DNA of 64,000 bases from contig CAJQUW010009317.1 of NCBI GenBank assembly GCA_907163375.1, positions 45,474 through 109,473 of the forward strand, in the 5' to 3' direction. The stretch's first letter is position 1, and each line of letters opens with the position of its first letter. The position numbers and the translations under genes are program-made. Positions 45,985-55,265 of this stretch are shown in pieces. The stretch is from Prostheceraeus crozeri (taxonomy: Eukaryota; Platyhelminthes; Polycladida; Euryleptidae). The notes under the pieces are model-generated. The model worked only from the letters and a program-made list of their open reading frames with translations. It ran no database searches and was not told the DNA's origin.

Positions 45985-46494
45985 TTAGAATTTTGCTAGA
46001 CCAGCTCCACTACAGCTTTGCTGGTTAGACAGAAGGTTGCTGCTCACGCCATTACCTCTTATTTCTTCAATTGTTTTTTCATTATGTTTACTATCAGACG
46101 GAGCTCCGCTCCTCAAGGTTTCCCCAACAGCTATGTTAGCAATTTTGTTTTTTGTTTCATCTGAAAGTTTTTTTAATTTTTTTAGTTCTTCAGAATCATT
46201 CTTGAGTTTACGAATAGCTTCTAGTTGTTTTAATTCGTTTTGTGATTTAACAGCATTTGATATTGCACTAGCTGTACTACCTATAGCAGCTGCTCCTTTT
46301 GCAGCAGATGTAATCAAATCTTTATTATTTTTAATTAAGTTAACGATACTACCAATACCAGAAAAGATGCCATCCCCTTCTTTTTGGACGGTTTCTCTAT
46401 TATCATAATGATAAACAGGATTCATACGTGGTTCATGAGCAATTTTTTGATTTGAAGCAAAATGTTTAAGATTGTGTTTATAAATTATAGGCAT
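45985..46494 (-). CDS. Polinton small virion-type protein, amphipathic
   Basis: 169 residues, minus strand. GDGIFSGIGSIVNLIKNNKD, then ITSAAKGAAAIGSTASAISN (about 42-80) form glycine/alanine-rich amphipathic helices; a lysine/glutamate coiled region follows, and the end is SGAGLAKF. Composition and position beside the major capsid gene suggest a minor core or membrane-active protein comparable to adenovirus pVI/pX; homology not proven. A hairpin insert codes RSGAPS in frame near 46095-46115. Start context TAAAAAATG. Confidence 0.5.
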   Translation of the reverse strand: MPIIYKHNLKHFASNQKIAHEPRMNPVYHYDNRETVQKEGDGIFSGIGSIVNLIKNNKDLITSAAKGAAAIGSTASAISNAVKSQNELKQLEAIRKLKNDSEELKKLKKLSDETKNKIANIAVGETLRSGAPSDSKHNEKTIEEIRGNGVSSNLLSNQQSCSGAGLAKF

Positions 46495-46545
46495 TTTTTA
46501 GTAATAAATTTGACTTTTGGGAAAAAAATAAATTATAAAAAATGT

Positions 46546-46719
46546 TTATTTTTTGTTCTTAACTTTTACAGATTGGGTTTTTGGTTTAACTTTATCAGGA
46601 ACCAAACCTGCATCAATCATTCTTTTTATTCTATGATTTTCTTTCATAATATTTCTTTCTTTTATTAACTCTTCTAATTGTTTAATTCTTTTAAAATTAT
46701 TAGCTCTAATTTTATCCAT
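46546..46719 (-). CDS. Short Polinton protein related to the N-terminus of the 55266 gene
   Basis: 57 residues, minus strand, start in TTAAAAATG. It begins MDKIRANNFKRIKQLEELIK and continues ERNIMKENH..., nearly the same as the first 30 residues of the gene at 55266-56102 (MDKVRADNFKRIKQLDELIK). The remainder is basic (KVKPKTQSVKVKNKK). An independent small gene or a partial duplicate; function unknown. Confidence 0.7.
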   Translation of the reverse strand: MDKIRANNFKRIKQLEELIKERNIMKENHRIKRMIDAGLVPDKVKPKTQSVKVKNKK

Positions 46720-46880
46720 TTTTAAAATTATATACTTTTATATACTTTTATATATTTATACTTTTTTTATTTTTAAAATTATATTTATATTTTTGTATTT
46801 TTTAAATTATATTTATATTTTTTTATGATTTTTATTTTTTGTAGGTAAAAAATATTTAAATTAATATTTACAATACTCGT

Positions 46881-47768
46881 TTAAGATTTACGTTTGTGAA
46901 TGGACAACAACTTCGAGATAACTTTATTAATTGCCTGTTGCACTTTATCTATTGCGTCAAGCAGCGTGTGATGTACTTTAATTTCTCTTCTATTAACTTG
47001 CATTTTCTGCTGATTAATCTTCAACGCCGTTTTAAGAGCATTTAACTTAATTTTAAGAACATCTAATTGTCTTTTAACAGCATCTAACTGTTCTTTATTT
47101 TCTTTAGAGTTTTCTTGTAAATTTTTCTTTAATTCATTTTCTAAATTGATTTTAAGAGTTTTCATTTTATCAACTTTTTCATTAAGTGAGTTTACTTCAT
47201 TTATTATTCTATTCATCTTTTTCATTTGTTGAGTAATTTTAGAACTCAATTCATCAACACTTTTTTGGAATGTAGTTTGTAACTGTTTTAAATTTTTTTT
47301 AATTCTTTCAGGTAGTTTTTCTATTTCATCTTCTAATTGTTCTTTTAACATTTTTATCTGATGTTTATTTTTAATGACTGCAGATTTTAAATTTAAAGAA
47401 AGTAATATTAAAATTTTTGATTGTTCTGAAATCTTTTTAAAAAGTTTTGCTATATCTGCTTCTAGCTCTCTATCCTTTTTATCAAGTTTTAATATTTTTT
47501 CGTTTAATGATTTGTCATTAAGTTTAAGCAACTTTAATTCGTTCATCAGCGGAACCAAAACATCGTTTATATATTTTTCTTTTAATTCATTGATTTGCGT
47601 ATCAACATATTGTTTATTTGTTAACTCTGTATTTTGTTGCGGAAGAATAGAAAGATGCAATGGACCAGATAAAACGTCTCCAGTTTTCATAATATAATTT
47701 TCTATCTCTATTTCTAATTCACGATTATTCGGGATATATGCACCTCCACCAACATTTGGTAACATCAT
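46881..47768 (-). CDS. Polinton fibre-like coiled-coil protein
   Basis: 295 residues, minus strand. The N-terminal 60 residues read MKTGDVLSGPLHLSILPQQN followed by TELTNKQYVDTQI. The GDxLSGPL...P....LTNKQYVD motif is a repeat common in phage tail fibres and other trimeric fibres. Residues ~65-290 are almost all heptad-rich coiled coil (lysine, glutamate, leucine, asparagine). By analogy it would project from the capsid vertex and bind receptors, but a knob domain is not evident. Start context TTTAAAAATG. Last gene of the minus block; divergent from the zinc-finger gene at 47919. Confidence 0.65.
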   Translation of the reverse strand: MMLPNVGGGAYIPNNRELEIEIENYIMKTGDVLSGPLHLSILPQQNTELTNKQYVDTQINELKEKYINDVLVPLMNELKLLKLNDKSLNEKILKLDKKDRELEADIAKLFKKISEQSKILILLSLNLKSAVIKNKHQIKMLKEQLEDEIEKLPERIKKNLKQLQTTFQKSVDELSSKITQQMKKMNRIINEVNSLNEKVDKMKTLKINLENELKKNLQENSKENKEQLDAVKRQLDVLKIKLNALKTALKINQQKMQVNRREIKVHHTLLDAIDKVQQAINKVISKLLSIHKRKS

Positions 47769-47918
47769 TTTTAAACAATAAAAATAAAATTTTTTTCTGA
47801 TTATAAAAAATACATAAATTATAAAAAATAAAATTTTTCCTAATAAAAATAAAAAAAATGGAAATGACTCAAATTTGTCAAGTTTGCTTTTTTAAATCAA
47901 ACACTATTATATTCTCAT
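47769..47918. promoter_or_regulatory. Divergent intergenic region, probable bidirectional promoter
   Basis: 150 bp of almost pure A/T between the fibre-like gene (minus) and the zinc-finger gene (plus). No specific site can be named. Confidence 0.4.
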
Positions 47919-48746
47919 ATGAAAAACACACCATGTGGTATGCATATGAATCAATTACAACCTAATAATATACAACCTAATAATATACAACCTAATAATA
48001 TTCAACCTAATAATATTCAGAATAATATTCAACCTAATAATAGTATTCAGTATAATAATATTCAATCAGAGCAACCATTACAAAGATTAAAGCATTTATT
48101 TATTTCAGATAAAGAACAAAATCTTTATACTGCTAGAATAAATACACCTAGGCAAAATACTGCTAGAATAAATACACCTAGGCAAAATAATAATAATAAT
48201 TATTTAGCACAAAATAATAATGTAGCACAAAATAATCCTTTTGTTCAAAATAATAATGTAGCACAAAATAATTATATTGATAAAAATCAATTTGTTGAAA
48301 GTAATAACAAAAAAATATGTTCCGGATGTAATAAAAATATAACATCAAAAAATTTTGCACGTCATTTAAAATTATGCGAACAACCAGAAGAGGTTAAAAA
48401 AAATAAAAAAGATAAATTAAAAGATCAGTTATGTCGTAATTGTAATAAATATTTTACAAATCAAGGAATTACTAATCATTATAATTCTTGTATAAGTTCT
48501 ACAAGACAATGTACAAGTTGTCAAATTACTAAACCTAAGACAGAGTTTTATGATAGTAAATATCAGTGTAAGGATTGTTTAAAAGAAAAAGTTAAATGTA
48601 GAGGTTGTCAAAAAATTATATTAAAGAAAAATTTTCAGCGACATGTAACACTATGTCCAAAACTTAATCAACATAATAATCAACATAATAATCAACATAA
48701 TAATCAACATAATAATAATTTATGTCAAAATAATAATTTATATTAG
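47919..48746 (+). CDS. Polinton Asn/Gln-rich zinc-finger protein
   Basis: 275 residues, plus strand. The N-terminal ~130 residues are low-complexity repeats (QPNNI, TARINTPRQN, AQNN). The C-terminal half has four cysteine/histidine modules: CSGCNKNITSKNFARHLKLC, CRNCNKYFTNQGITNHYNSC, CTSCQ...KYQCKDC and CRGCQKIILKKNFQRHVTLC. Three are C2HC fingers, one a C4 ribbon; the tail is repeated NQHNNQHN. Likely a nucleic-acid-binding regulator. Not a recognised Polinton core gene. Unlike its neighbours it lacks the AAAAATG start context. Confidence 0.7.
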   Translation: MKNTPCGMHMNQLQPNNIQPNNIQPNNIQPNNIQNNIQPNNSIQYNNIQSEQPLQRLKHLFISDKEQNLYTARINTPRQNTARINTPRQNNNNNYLAQNNNVAQNNPFVQNNNVAQNNYIDKNQFVESNNKKICSGCNKNITSKNFARHLKLCEQPEEVKKNKKDKLKDQLCRNCNKYFTNQGITNHYNSCISSTRQCTSCQITKPKTEFYDSKYQCKDCLKEKVKCRGCQKIILKKNFQRHVTLCPKLNQHNNQHNNQHNNQHNNNLCQNNNLY

Positions 48747-49041
48747 TATTTCAACTAAAATAGTTGTATTTCAACTAAAATAGTTGTATTTCAACTAAAA
48801 TAATCTTATATATATTAAAATATTATTTTTTATAAAGAATAAAATATTATTTTATTAAAATATTCTTAAGCATTCCGGAAGAGAGGAGAGGTTCGGAACA
48901 TACTTCTTTTGAGTATAGGAACAAAAAGTCCGACACATTCCGAAGGTTCTACAGAGGTTAAAAACGCTCATAAGAGTGTAAGAATGCGAGTCCGGAATTA
49001 AAAAAATAATAATTCCTAAATTTTTATTTTAAAAATATTAA
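48747..49041. other. Intergenic region with tandem hairpin repeats and a structured GC-rich element
   Basis: Three tandem 21-bp units tatttcaactaaaatagttg (hairpin CAACT/AGTTG) follow the stop codon and may terminate transcription. Then 48872-48998 is bounded by attccgga/tccggaat and contains several small hairpins, strikingly G/C-rich for this element. Confidence 0.6.
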
Positions 49042-49710
49042 ATGAATAAAAACGAAAATTTGGAAGATTTATATTCACCGGTTATAATTAAAAGTAATAA
49101 AAGTAATAAAAGTAATCTAAGTCGTCATAAATCTCTTAATGCAATAAACGAAATAATAAATAATTATATGAATAACACTGAGTTTCAAGATACACTAACC
49201 CCTCAAGATCCGAATCTCAAAGATATTAATAATATTGTAGAAAATCCTATATATAATACTAAATATAATAATAATATAGATAAAAATATATATAATAATA
49301 TAGATAAAAATATATATAATAATATAGATAAAAAATATTTAGAGCCACTACCCCCTAATTCATCTCTTAATAAAAAAATACCACAATCAGATCTTACACG
49401 TCTTTGGAATTTTTTAAAATTTCATTGTATAAAAATATTGTTAGCATGTATTTTAATATTTTTTATTTATCATCTTGTTATATGTATTGGAAATCAATGG
49501 GGTTACTTTCTAACAGAGGAACAAAAGAGAATAATTTTTTATAACCAAGAAAAAAAACTTTTAAAGGATGGAAGACTGAGGAGGATAAGATTAAGGATAA
49601 AACTAATAATAAAAATATTAAACAAGGTAAAATGTATCAAGAAAATTTACATTTCATTGTTTACGGTAAAACTGGAAGTGGTAAGACTACGTTTATTAAA
49701 AAATATATAA
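49042..49710 (+). CDS. Polinton membrane protein, Asn-rich, unknown
   Basis: About 222 residues, plus strand; the last part overlaps the next gene in another frame. The N-terminal half is rich in Asn/Lys/Ser with repeats (KSNKSNKSN, NNIDKNIY three times). A single hydrophobic helix, IKILLACILIFFIYHLVICI (about 132-152), is followed by a basic tail. A small single-pass membrane protein of unknown role. Start in a TTAAATG context. Confidence 0.5.
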   Translation: MNKNENLEDLYSPVIIKSNKSNKSNLSRHKSLNAINEIINNYMNNTEFQDTLTPQDPNLKDINNIVENPIYNTKYNNNIDKNIYNNIDKNIYNNIDKKYLEPLPPNSSLNKKIPQSDLTRLWNFLKFHCIKILLACILIFFIYHLVICIGNQWGYFLTEEQKRIIFYNQEKKLLKDGRLRRIRLRIKLIIKILNKVKCIKKIYISLFTVKLEVVRLRLLKNI

Positions 49711-50582
49711 ACCAATATTATAAGGACGATACAAAAGTACATATTTTTTGTATGCATACTTCTGAATGGCCAACTTTTACAAACGTCTATAATGATAAAC
49801 AATTAGATGAGTTACAAGATATGGAAAGTTTTGCTGGTACACCTGAAAATAAATCTTTATTAATTTTAGATGATGTTGCAAGTTTATCAAAACAAAAAAA
49901 TATGTCAGAAATATTTACAAAAGGAAGACATCAAAATATTCAAATAGTTGTATTAGCTCATAAAGCTTGTGATGTAGATAATAAGATTAGAGAAAACATT
50001 CAAACATTTTTTACAACTACACAAAATAATGCAGCATTCTTTAATGATATCAATAAAAATTATAAAATGAATATGCCTTTATCATATTATACACAACATA
50101 AATATGGAATAATACGTGTTGACACCATAAGTGAACATATGCAAGTATATGATAAAGACTTGAATATATTAGTAGATACCGAACATGAAATCTATAATAA
50201 CTCTCAAGATTTTGATATTAGAATGTATGCAAATACAAAACATTTATCAAATCAAGTTATAGAACAAATAATTATCTTTTTAGAGTCTGAAGCAAAAGTA
50301 CCACTAAAAATTATTCCTGATACATTTTATTTTTATTTTGATCATTATTTAAATGCAAAATTTGGTATACCAATACCAAAAAGATTACAAGATAATGAAA
50401 CATTAAACTATTTAAAAATTGCAATAAATGATGTTAGAAACGGATTAAGAAAAGCAACACCAATAATATCTGATGTTAAATCTACATTTTCTGATGCCAA
50501 ATCTACATTTGTTGAAGCCAAAAAAACATATAATGATATAAAACCATTAATAAATGGTGTAAGTGAAATACTTAATAATTAA
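49632..50582 (+). CDS. Polinton A32-like ATPase, first copy
   Basis: 316 residues, plus strand. Walker A VYGKTGSGKTTF (residues 10-21), Walker B LLILDD (about 76), and the RHQNIQIVVLAHK sensor-like strand are those of FtsK/HerA-superfamily packaging ATPases (A32 type). The last ~110 residues form an extra helical extension with repeated SDVKSTF/SDAKSTF/VEAKKTY. It shares motif order and the TKGRHxN segment with the second ATPase at 57095, so the element carries two. One is expected to pump DNA into the capsid; which one is unclear. Overlaps the upstream membrane-protein frame. Confidence 0.8.
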   Translation: MYQENLHFIVYGKTGSGKTTFIKKYINQYYKDDTKVHIFCMHTSEWPTFTNVYNDKQLDELQDMESFAGTPENKSLLILDDVASLSKQKNMSEIFTKGRHQNIQIVVLAHKACDVDNKIRENIQTFFTTTQNNAAFFNDINKNYKMNMPLSYYTQHKYGIIRVDTISEHMQVYDKDLNILVDTEHEIYNNSQDFDIRMYANTKHLSNQVIEQIIIFLESEAKVPLKIIPDTFYFYFDHYLNAKFGIPIPKRLQDNETLNYLKIAINDVRNGLRKATPIISDVKSTFSDAKSTFVEAKKTYNDIKPLINGVSEILNN

Positions 50583-50595
50583 ACAAATTTATCAT

Positions 50596-50629
50596 AATCA
50601 AACCGAAGGTTCTAGGGCTTCGCACGATT
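50596..50629 (+). repeat. 34-nt double-hairpin unit (intergenic)
   Basis: Outer AATC/GATT with hairpins AACC-gaa-GGTT and GGGC-ttc-GCAC (one mismatch). Lies 14 bp after the stop codon of the ATPase gene. Confidence 0.75.
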
Positions 50630-50753
50630 TTGCAGATATATTAGAATTTTTCCATTATATATATTTAGAATTTTTTTTCTCTAAAAAATTAAAACAAAAA
50701 TTTTTTTTTTAAAAAAAACTAAAACACAAATTTTTTCTTTAAAAAATAAAAAA

Positions 50754-52220
50754 ATGGAAAATACCAAGTTTTATTGTAACTTATGTAAAAAAAAGTTGCA
50801 AACAAAAAGAAGTTATCAATCTCATCTACAAAGTAAAATGCATTTACAAAATGTAGAACGAGTTGATGAAGGAAATATATTAAAATTAAATAGTTATAAA
50901 AACTATCTAGAAACATTGCCTACTGATATAAAAGTTAAAAAAATGTTTGATGATTATTCACATTCGGAATATAAAAAAGTTTTTAATAGTGAAGATGAAG
51001 CCGTAACAGATATAAAATATTTATTTAGCGATACTGATGAATTTAACGAAATAGATGAATTTGATGAAGCCGTAACAGATATAAAATATTTATTTAATGA
51101 ATCGGTTGAATATAATGAAACCGATAAAACTTTTTCTGATATTCTAACCAACTTTTATAATATATTTAAGAAATCTTTCAAATGTTATATGAATGTAGAA
51201 GTACATTATACAAAAAATGGATCTGATGGAATTCCTGAAGAAATAATACAAGGACATTTTACAAATTCACAAGAAATACATAATGTAAATGATATACAAC
51301 CCATATTTGAATCGATGATACTTAAATTAGAAAATTGTATAATTGAAGCCCAGTTACGTGAATCTGGTTGGAGATTTGTTAAAATAATATCTAAGAAAAT
51401 AGTAATTGATAAATATAAAAATAATACTGGTGGTAGTTATGTTCCTTTACCTTTCAGTTCACCACAATTAATCAACATAAAAAATGAAGATGATTATTGT
51501 TTTCTGTGGAGTATTATAGCACATTTACATCCTGCAAAATATCATAAAGAAAGACTAAGTCATTACAATAAAGAAGAATACATAAGTGAATTTGATCTTT
51601 CTGATGGCTTAGATGAATTTCCATATGATTATAATAGGTTACTAAAGTTTCATAAAAAGAATAAAAATTTAATTGAAGTAAATGTTTTTGAATTAAATGT
51701 GAATTATGTTTCTATTGGTAAAATTACTCCACTTTACTCAGATTCAAAAAAATTTTATTTGAATAATAAAAATTTATGCCAATCAGAAATAGTATATAAT
51801 GATAGAGGAAATTACATGCATCATAATATTTTTTACCAAGGAAATATAATATGTACTGAAAAATTTGAACTTGTTAAAACACTATCACCAATAATGATTA
51901 ATCATAATAATTATAAAGGACGTGCTGATGATTATAATTACAAATATTCATCTTTATCTTCAGAATACCAACAAAAATTAGAAAATTTAAATAAAAGTTT
52001 ACAAAAATGTAAAATAGATTATCAACAACAAACAAAAATGTTACTACAAGAATATCACCATAAATATCAAAATAAGATAGAAACAATTCAAAAATTAAAT
52101 GAAGAAAATAATAAAGAATCGGCTAAAGCCAGAGGAGCTTCGCTCCGATTAAATAATGAAGAAAATGAAACCAATCAAAAAATAAATGAATCTTTAAAAA
52201 AAATGTCTACAACAATATAA
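50754..52220 (+). CDS. Polinton DNA polymerase B, N-terminal segment
   Basis: 488 open codons, plus strand. It starts with a C2H2-type finger (FYCNLCKKKLQTKRSYQSHL, residues 6-28), then acidic repeats (DEAVTDIKYLF twice). A conserved N-terminal polymerase block of Polintons follows: VPLPFSSPQLINIKNEDDYC, FLWSIIAHLHP, KHHN-like YMHHNIFYQGNI. The last ~100 residues are coiled coil. The exonuclease and polymerase domains follow in the open segment at 52408-55188, so the polymerase gene is in two pieces here. A 34-nt hairpin unit (52117-52150) is read through in frame as SAKARGASL. Start in TAAAAAAATG. Confidence 0.8.
   Translation: MENTKFYCNLCKKKLQTKRSYQSHLQSKMHLQNVERVDEGNILKLNSYKNYLETLPTDIKVKKMFDDYSHSEYKKVFNSEDEAVTDIKYLFSDTDEFNEIDEFDEAVTDIKYLFNESVEYNETDKTFSDILTNFYNIFKKSFKCYMNVEVHYTKNGSDGIPEEIIQGHFTNSQEIHNVNDIQPIFESMILKLENCIIEAQLRESGWRFVKIISKKIVIDKYKNNTGGSYVPLPFSSPQLINIKNEDDYCFLWSIIAHLHPAKYHKERLSHYNKEEYISEFDLSDGLDEFPYDYNRLLKFHKKNKNLIEVNVFELNVNYVSIGKITPLYSDSKKFYLNNKNLCQSEIVYNDRGNYMHHNIFYQGNIICTEKFELVKTLSPIMINHNNYKGRADDYNYKYSSLSSEYQQKLENLNKSLQKCKIDYQQQTKMLLQEYHHKYQNKIETIQKLNEENNKESAKARGASLRLNNEENETNQKINESLKKMSTTI
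52117..52150 (+). repeat. 34-nt double-hairpin unit inside the polymerase gene
   Basis: Same sequence as in the terminal repeats (40464-40497): AATCGG, GGCT-aa-AGCC, GGAGC-ttc-GCTCC, CCGATT. Translated in frame within a coiled-coil linker. Confidence 0.85.
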
Positions 52221-52407
52221 AGAACAATATGATAAAGAATATATTTATCAGCTACAAATATTAAATCAAAATTATTATCAAAATACATTTAATCTTACAA
52301 AAGAAATTAATGAAACACATGAAATATATAAAGATGAATTTGTAAAATTAGAACAGTCAAAACAACCAGCACAAGCGAATATATTATATTATCAGGGTCA
52401 TTTTATA

Positions 52408-55188
52408 TTGTGTAAAGATGTTTCTATATTTACAAAAACTTCAGATAATAAAAATTTTCCTTGTCTTCAATGTATGACAAGTTTTAGAACTTTAGAAGAA
52501 ATGAATAGACATTTGGAGAATTGTCAACAAAACGAAGCAGTTCAAAATACTTTTCCAAAAGATGATTATTTAGAATATAATAAATGGTATTTTAAAAATA
52601 AAGTACCCTTTACTATTTATTGTGATTTTGAAGCATATAATGTTAATATGACACAAAATCGAACGGAAAGTTCCAGGGCTTCACCCGATTCTGAAAATTA
52701 TAATTCTGAAAATTATAATTCTGAAAAAAGTGCGCCTGAAAAAAGTGCGCCTGGAAAAAGTTCAACTGAACAAAGTAAAGAAAAATATTTATTTGAACAA
52801 AAACCATTATGTTGGGGAATGTACATTCATTCGAATTATCCTGAATTATTTAAATCAGAATATTTACAATACCATGGTGAAGACAGTTCAGAAATGTTTA
52901 CAAAGAAAGTAGAAGAATTACAAGGACGTTTTTCACAATTGCTTGAAACAAATAAACCAATGATACCATTAACGGATGAAGAAAGAAAAGAATTTTATGA
53001 TGAAATAAATTGTTATTACTGTGGAAAAGGTTTTACAAATAAATATAAAACTGGCAGAGGTAGATATATTGATAAAGTAAAAGATCATGATCATCTAAAT
53101 GGATTATATAGAGGTGCAGCACATAATTCTTGTAATCTTAATGCTAACAAATTTAAATATAACTTTGTTCCTTTATATTTCTATAATGGTTCTAAATATG
53201 ATTTCCATCTAGTAATGAAAGATTTATTTTCATCTGAAAAATTACAACAACAAAAAATAAATGTACTATGTAAACAAGAAGAAGAATATTTTTCAATGCA
53301 ATTAGGTTGTATTAGAATTTTAGATGCATTTAGATTTTTTACTCCTTATTCATTAGATGTTATGGGAAAAACTTTGAAACCTGAACAATGTAAAATATTA
53401 AATAAATATAATTTAAAACCTTTAAAAGGAATATTTCCGTATGAGTATATAGCCTGCGGCTCACAGTCGAAGACTGATATAACTGGAGATAAAACCTGTG
53501 GTTCACAGTCGAAGACTGATTTTAATTCTGTGAATAAAATTATGGAAGAAGAACAACTTCCTCCAATAAATAAATTTAAATCAACATTAAAACAATCACA
53601 ATTATCTGAAGAAGACTATGCAGAAGCTGAAAAAAATTGGAGAGAGTTAAATTGTAAAACAATGTATGATTATACAATGAAATATCTACAGATAGATGTA
53701 TTAATACTAGCTGATCTTTTCGAAAACTTTCGTGACATGTGTTTAGAATATTACGGAATAGATCCATGTTATTGTTATTCTACACCAGGTTTAACATGGC
53801 TAGCAGGATTAAAACATACTGGTGTTAAACTTAAACATTATAAAGAAAATACATATGATAAATTATTATTTTTTGAATCTGGAATTAGAGGTGGAGTTTC
53901 ATCAGTTTTAGGTAATAGATATGTTAAATGTTATAATAAGAAAGTAAATCCACAAGAATATGGAATAATGAAACCTTTATCTCCAGAAGAAAAAGAAAAA
54001 ATATTAGAAATTTTTCGAACGAAACGAGAAGGAGTAGAACGTGAAAATGCAATTGATGAATTCATGAGAGAAAACTATTTATTATATTATGATTTTAATA
54101 GCTTATATTCTTCTTGCATGATACAAGAATTACCAACAGGTGAAATGACATGGTATTATCCTTTCTGTCCAGAAAACAAAATTCCCAATATAGAAGATTT
54201 TTCAGATTATCAAAAATCTATTATTCCGAAAAAATACAGACCAACAAAAAAACTTATGTTAACACAAGGTAATAAAGGAAAGTATGTTGTTGAAGGAAGA
54301 ATGCTAGATTGGTATTTAAATCATGGCATGATTCTCACCAAAATACATCGAAAACTAGAGTATAGAAAATCTAAATGGTTAAAAAATTATATAGAGTTCA
54401 ATATTGAAAAACGTAAAATAGCTAAAAGAAATAAAGATGATTTTGGAAACGTTTTCTTCAAATTAATGAATAATGCATTTTATGGTAAGACTTTAGAAAA
54501 TGTACGTAATAGACAAAATATTGAAATAGTTTATGATAGAGATAGATTTCAAAATTTAACAAGGAAACCTACATATAAAAGAACTACTAGATTCAGTGAT
54601 GAACTTTGTGCTGTTCATCTAAGAAGAAGCATTGTAAAACATGATAAGTTTAATTTCATTGGTTTCACTATATTAGAATTAGCTAAACTATTTATGTATA
54701 GTTTTATATATGATTATTTAGCGCCTGCTTATGGCAAAAACTATAAATTACACTTTACAGATACCGATTCTATTTTCTTAGAATTAACAGTACCATATGG
54801 TTCTTCACTAGATAAAGAAATTAATAAAATAAAAGATATTATTCATCCTTCTGATTTATGTAAAGTAAAAGATGAATTAGAAGGAAATGAAGATTTCATA
54901 ACAGAAGCTATATTTTTAAAATCTAAATGTTACTGTTATGATACAACTAAAAATATTAAAACACATAAAACATTAAAAGGAATTTCAAAGGCATCAGTGG
55001 CTAATCAAATAACATTTCAAGATTATAAAAATGCATTATTTAATAATGAAATAAAAACAGCATGTAATTATAGACTTAATTCAAAAAAACATAAAATGTA
55101 TTTAAAAGAAGAACATAAATTAGCATTAGATCCATTTGATGATAAAAGAAAAATTTTACCTGATGGAATAACTACTTTACCTTTTTAA
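52408..55188 (+). CDS. Polinton protein-primed DNA polymerase B, catalytic segment
   Basis: 926 open codons, plus strand. Order of motifs: a finger (FPCLQCMTSFRTLEEMNRHL); exonuclease I PFTIYCDFEAYN (about 66-77); an HNH-like insert CYYCGKGF...VKDHDHLNGLYRGAAHNSCN (about 200-240); exonuclease II FYNGSKYDFHLV; exonuclease III YLQIDVLILADLFENF (about 427). The polymerase part has YYDFNSLYSSCM (motif A, about 565), KLMNNAFYGKTLENV (motif B, about 690) and LHFTDTDSIFLEL (motif C, about 785). It replicates the element from a protein primer. Three 34-nt-type hairpin units are embedded in frame (52657-52690, 53447-53480, about 53490-53524) in non-conserved linkers. It looks catalytically complete; the whole gene has about one break. 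Confidence 0.95.
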   Translation: MCKDVSIFTKTSDNKNFPCLQCMTSFRTLEEMNRHLENCQQNEAVQNTFPKDDYLEYNKWYFKNKVPFTIYCDFEAYNVNMTQNRTESSRASPDSENYNSENYNSEKSAPEKSAPGKSSTEQSKEKYLFEQKPLCWGMYIHSNYPELFKSEYLQYHGEDSSEMFTKKVEELQGRFSQLLETNKPMIPLTDEERKEFYDEINCYYCGKGFTNKYKTGRGRYIDKVKDHDHLNGLYRGAAHNSCNLNANKFKYNFVPLYFYNGSKYDFHLVMKDLFSSEKLQQQKINVLCKQEEEYFSMQLGCIRILDAFRFFTPYSLDVMGKTLKPEQCKILNKYNLKPLKGIFPYEYIACGSQSKTDITGDKTCGSQSKTDFNSVNKIMEEEQLPPINKFKSTLKQSQLSEEDYAEAEKNWRELNCKTMYDYTMKYLQIDVLILADLFENFRDMCLEYYGIDPCYCYSTPGLTWLAGLKHTGVKLKHYKENTYDKLLFFESGIRGGVSSVLGNRYVKCYNKKVNPQEYGIMKPLSPEEKEKILEIFRTKREGVERENAIDEFMRENYLLYYDFNSLYSSCMIQELPTGEMTWYYPFCPENKIPNIEDFSDYQKSIIPKKYRPTKKLMLTQGNKGKYVVEGRMLDWYLNHGMILTKIHRKLEYRKSKWLKNYIEFNIEKRKIAKRNKDDFGNVFFKLMNNAFYGKTLENVRNRQNIEIVYDRDRFQNLTRKPTYKRTTRFSDELCAVHLRRSIVKHDKFNFIGFTILELAKLFMYSFIYDYLAPAYGKNYKLHFTDTDSIFLELTVPYGSSLDKEINKIKDIIHPSDLCKVKDELEGNEDFITEAIFLKSKCYCYDTTKNIKTHKTLKGISKASVANQITFQDYKNALFNNEIKTACNYRLNSKKHKMYLKEEHKLALDPFDDKRKILPDGITTLPF
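52657..52690 (+). repeat. 34-nt double-hairpin unit inside the polymerase gene
   Basis: Outer AATCG/CGATT with hairpins GAAC-ggaaa-GTTC and GGG-cttca-CCC. Translated in frame as RTESSRASPDS. Confidence 0.8.
53447..53524 (+). repeat. Two successive double-hairpin units inside the polymerase gene
   Basis: Unit 53447-53480: ATAT/ATAT outer pair, AGCC-tgc-GGCT and CAGTC-gaa-GACTG. A second unit at about 53490-53524 has AACC-tgt-GGTT and the same CAGTC-gaa-GACTG. Both are in frame, each giving CGSQSKTD. Confidence 0.85.
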
Positions 55189-55265
55189 TTTTCTAATTTC
55201 TATTTTCTAAGTATAACAATATAACAATATAAAAATATAAAATATTATAAAATTATCATATAAAA

